A stretch of DNA of 64,000 nt from Chrysomallon squamiferum (taxonomy: Eukaryota > Mollusca > Gastropoda > Neomphalida > Peltospiridae). The DNA is taken from assembly GCA_012295275.1 (NCBI GenBank), contig CM022671.1, forward strand, positions 7,996,227-8,060,226, read 5' to 3'. Both the position numbers and the translations under genes were made by a program. Under the pieces are notes generated by a model. That model had not been told where the DNA came from. It made no database searches and was given only the letters and a program-made list of their open reading frames with translations. Below are positions 60,476 through 64,000 of the stretch, piece after piece (positions within the stretch are counted from its first letter, which is position 1; each line of letters opens with the position of its first letter).

Positions 60476-61128
60476 TATCCACCATATCAGTAGTGCCAGT
60501 GCGAAATTAATTAGTCTATTCCACAAATGAGGTGTTGTTGTAGATGTTGCACTATTAATATTCTATATTTAATAAAAGACAATCACCCTGATGTTTAAAT
60601 ACGTCGAACCATCTGATTATAATCCAGATTTTAACAAAGAAAAGGAAAACAAACATATAAAACTTATACATACATATATTTATTATGAATGTTGAATGAG
60701 GCAAGGTTTTAACTATGTATTATTATTTATTTATTGTAGTTGTTTTTTTTTTTTTTAAATTAACGGCTTAACAATGGTAACAATTATTAATCTTCCTGCA
60801 TGGTGATGAAAAAAACTGTGTCTACGATAAGCATCAAGTCGAATCTTTAATCTAATAATTCTCTTGACATTTTAAGAGAAATCTAGCTGAAGATCCTCTA
60901 GAACTGACACTCTGATTTGGCGAAGTCCAAAGCTTGACAATTCTTTGATTCATTTATGTCAAAAGTACCTGCAGAACAAAGGTTAGAATTAATGGCAATC
61001 CAGCATATATATATATATATATCTGTGTATTTATCTATCTTTCTATATTTATCAATATCTCTACATCGGCTGCGTACAACAGACTATAGTACATGAATTA
61101 TATTAAGCATAAGCATAAACATAAACAA

Positions 61129-61187
61129 ATCTATCTATCTGTCTATCTATTTATCTGTCTGTCTGTCTATCTATCTATCCATCTATC
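61129..61187. repeat. CTAT/CTGT microsatellite
   Basis: Interrupted CTAT and CTGT repeats. Confidence 0.88.
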
Positions 61188-62312
61188 GACATCTGCTACT
61201 GGGAGTCAAACTATGATGCCCGGATTAAATATTATCAACATATATGTGACATGAAGTCAAAGGTGGCACATTTTAATGGGCTGTGAATTTTTTTTTTTTT
61301 TTTTTTAATATAATAAAACAGATGAATGAATAAATAAATTACTAAAAATCACAGATTAATGCGTCTAAAATTAGGTATGAAATTTGGAATCTCATAAAAC
61401 TTTTAAGATGGCAGACTTTTGGTTTCAGAGAAAACAAAGCGAATTTCAGTTTTTAGTGCTATCTTTTATGAATATTTGGAAGTTTAACAGTCTGAAAAAA
61501 ACCACCTAAAGTTATTTTGAGTTGTTGGTTCTTTACGAATTGAAGTTTACCATTGTTCAGCATTTACTATCCAACTAGTAACAAACCTCTAATGAACGAA
61601 TAACTTTACACCGCAGTTGTGTTATTTTTGGAAAACAGGATATATTTATAGGTAGACAGAGTGACAGAGAGGCACAGACAAACAGACAGATAGGTTGTTT
61701 GAATGACTGATTCATAAATAGATAACAAAATACCCCAAAAAAAAAAAAAAAAAAACACACGAAAAAACAAACTAACCAACACTCTGTCTGCGTGAAGGTT
61801 AAACAATGATAATAAAAAAATAAGAACAAAAACACCAAAAACAGAACAGTAATAATTCTAAAAATGAGAAAAAAGACAAACAGAAAAAGAAAAGATGATA
61901 AAAATGTGGATTTGTGTTTTTTTTTTTTTTATTATTCACTCTCTATTGTCTTTCTCTCTTATCCTGTTTTCCGTTGTTTGAATATTTGCCAGATTTGCCA
62001 GATTATCTGACAGAGGGAAATTATTTATGTGCTAAATACCTTTTTGTAATATCTTTTTAAGCAAAAAAAGGAAAGTGGAAAGAAAAAATGTTTTATTTTT
62101 TATCTAGGCTTACTTTATAAATAATAAGAAAAGAAATGTAATATGGTGAGCAAAGTTTTATCACGTGCGCGCATACACACACGCGCATACACACACGTAA
62201 GAACACATGCACACACTCGCCTGTTTCTAAAAAGATTTTGGCGACATTAATCTTCAGCGAGCATCTGAAAAAGAAATCATCTGTTACAGTATATCCTATA
62301 TACTAGTTTCTT

Positions 62313-62384
62313 TTATTTATTTATTTACTTACTGATTTACTTGCTTACTTACTTATTTACTTACTTACTTACTTACTGATTTAT
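62313..62384. repeat. TTAT/TTAC microsatellite
   Basis: Interrupted TTAT and TTAC units, the same motif family as the array at 22551-22648. Confidence 0.88.
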
Positions 62385-63043
62385 TTTATGTTTAAAAATT
62401 ATTTTCTTGTTGGATTGTTATTCACGTTTTGTTACAATAACTTGCTGTAAAATGTTCAAGGAGAAAATTTAGGATCACGAACAACTGTCATTCTAATAGA
62501 AAAAAAAAAAAATATATATATATATATATAAAAAAAATGTTTTTATTTTATTTGTTTGTTTTAGTTGTTTTTTTGTTTGTTTTTGTTTAAGTTTTTTTTG
62601 TCACATTTTGTTGATTTTATCGTTGCTTTCTACAAATATGCGGTTTTTTGTTTTTTGTTTCCTTAAAACATTCTTACTAATACGTTGAAATTAATTTAAG
62701 CATCATTACGTGACAAGCCAATATTGCTCAGAATATCTCGTTTATCATCTAATTCGTGTAGGAAAAAAATCAATAAGCTGAGAAAAAAAACAAAAACCAC
62801 AACAAAAACCCCCCAAAACAACATACATCATAAATAAATAATAAATAAAAGGAGAGATAAATGTTACGACGAAGATCTTAAGAAGCAAGTTAGTATTCGT
62901 TTTATCACTGTGATTAGTTTTAACTTAATATCAGATTCTTTCTGTCAATCGATTTCGTTCCACAGATTTCAGTGTTTTATTTCCCAGTTAATGATGGTGG
63001 TATGTGCTTACCTGATATTTCTTATGTATATCGTGAAATAAAG

Positions 63044-63067
63044 GATGTGTGTGTGTGTGTGTGTGTA
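63044..63067. repeat. (GT)12 microsatellite
   Basis: Pure GT run, followed by TATG-rich DNA and a GATA array at about 63137-63154. Confidence 0.93.
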
Positions 63068-63184
63068 TGTATATGTACACACATACACAATGTATATAAT
63101 AGTGTATGTATGAGTGCATGTGTATGTATATGTATGTATAGATAGATAGATAGATATATAGATATATAATGTTCAAAAAAATGA

Positions 63185-63189
<5 letters not shown>

Positions 63190-63274
<85 letters not shown>
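63190..63274. repeat. (AG)42 microsatellite
   Basis: Uninterrupted AG array of about 85 bp, the longest dinucleotide array in the window. Confidence 0.97.
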
Positions 63275-63275
<1 letters not shown>

Positions 63276-63524
63276 AATGACAGTAATAATGATAGGCAAG
63301 AACAAAAAACAAAATAATCTCGCCATAAACCATCGCTTCAGTTAACTTTATGTCTAACATTTTACAATATGCTTCCCTGATGCTGAAATTTAACTGCAAA
63401 TACTGAGATACTTTCTGAAAAACTTGTAATGGATGGCTGGAAAATGATTGGCTTTTGGTTGTGATAAATTATAAAACATTTCGGATTTCGGTCGTAAATG
63501 GTCTCTAATTTAACACTTCTGCAA

Positions 63525-64000
63525 TTTCTCTGTGAACATAATATAAACTCTCCAATTTCCCTGTGTATATAGTAGAAATAAAATAATACAGATGATACTA
63601 CTATCATTTGTCGCTGAACATTATAGATAATAAATCCTCTGTGTTTCAGTAAATATGATAGAGATAATACCAGTATAATATATCTGTGAATATTACAAAT
63701 ACTACAGTCTCTGTAATGTCTTACTGAATATGATACAGATAATATCATTGTAATGCATATCTGTAATGAATGCAAATACTATAATACCAGTATAATATAT
63801 CTGTTATTACGAATACTACAGCCTCTGTATTGTTTTAGTGAATATGATACGGATAATACCGGTATAATGTATCTGTGAATATAACTAATCAACGTCTTAG
63901 TGAATATAATACAAACAATGCACTCGTTACAATGCCTTTGGAAATATGATGCAAAGTATACAACAACTATAATGACTTGTGAATATAACACAAACAACTC
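63525..64000 (+). repeat. About 38-bp degenerate minisatellite running off the window end
   Basis: Recurrent units of the type gaatatgatacagataata followed by ccagtataatatatctgt. Anchors at 63651, 63726, 63840, 63902 and about 63941 have spacings near multiples of 38 bp, with one short interval of 62. The minus-strand frames at 63362-63775 and 63779-63997 arise from the repeat. Confidence 0.78.

Overview
The window is AT-rich nuclear DNA from an animal. It has spliced genes with GT-AG introns, long introns, dense microsatellites and many A/T homopolymers, and no bacterial-type operons. The gene content and repeat style (TTAC, CTAT, GA and CA arrays; a RING/TRAF-like E3 ligase; CUB-like membrane proteins) fit a lophotrochozoan, most likely a mollusc. 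I cannot name the species. All exon models below were built by hand by matching splice sites and reading phase, with no transcript evidence.

Layout. (1) 3052-5407, plus strand: a 3-exon RING-finger gene of 395 aa with a C-terminal coiled coil. (2) 12910-27806, plus strand: a type I membrane protein with a signal peptide, a CUB-like ectodomain split over two exons, one membrane span, and two mutually exclusive cytoplasmic tails (560-aa and 461-aa forms) made possible by in-phase internal donors in the membrane exon. (3) 34491-38248, plus strand: a second protein of the same design (356 aa), with a PPSY motif in the tail and two short upstream ORFs. (4) 43084-43896, plus strand: a 190-aa protein with the same signal-exon and membrane-exon phases but no ectodomain exons, ending in PPPSY and a PDZ-ligand-like TGV. 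Genes 2 to 4 look like a tandem family. (5) 53784-47656, minus strand: a 5-coding-exon gene of 759 aa. Its N-terminus resembles part of the NRF1/EWG DNA-binding domain, and its C-terminus ends in an acidic SUMO-interaction-like motif. Its promoter appears to lie at about 55.3-55.4 kb, with a full CRE and a YY1-like site.

The remainder is intron or intergenic DNA with simple repeats. There are also several minisatellites (25, 29, about 40 and about 38 bp periods) and one dispersed element present as an inverted pair inside intron 1 of gene 2. A GC- and CpG-richer patch at 58.4-58.8 kb may be a promoter with a first exon.

CpG density changes in blocks. It is low at about 2.3-10.9 kb and 33.5-55 kb and higher elsewhere. 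The low blocks coincide with genes 1 and 3-5, while gene 2 sits in CpG-retaining DNA, as expected from mosaic gene-body methylation in invertebrates.

Taken together, the most unusual content is the tandem family of CUB-like, single-span proteins. One member switches tails by alternative splicing, and another has lost its ectodomain but kept adaptor-type tail motifs.
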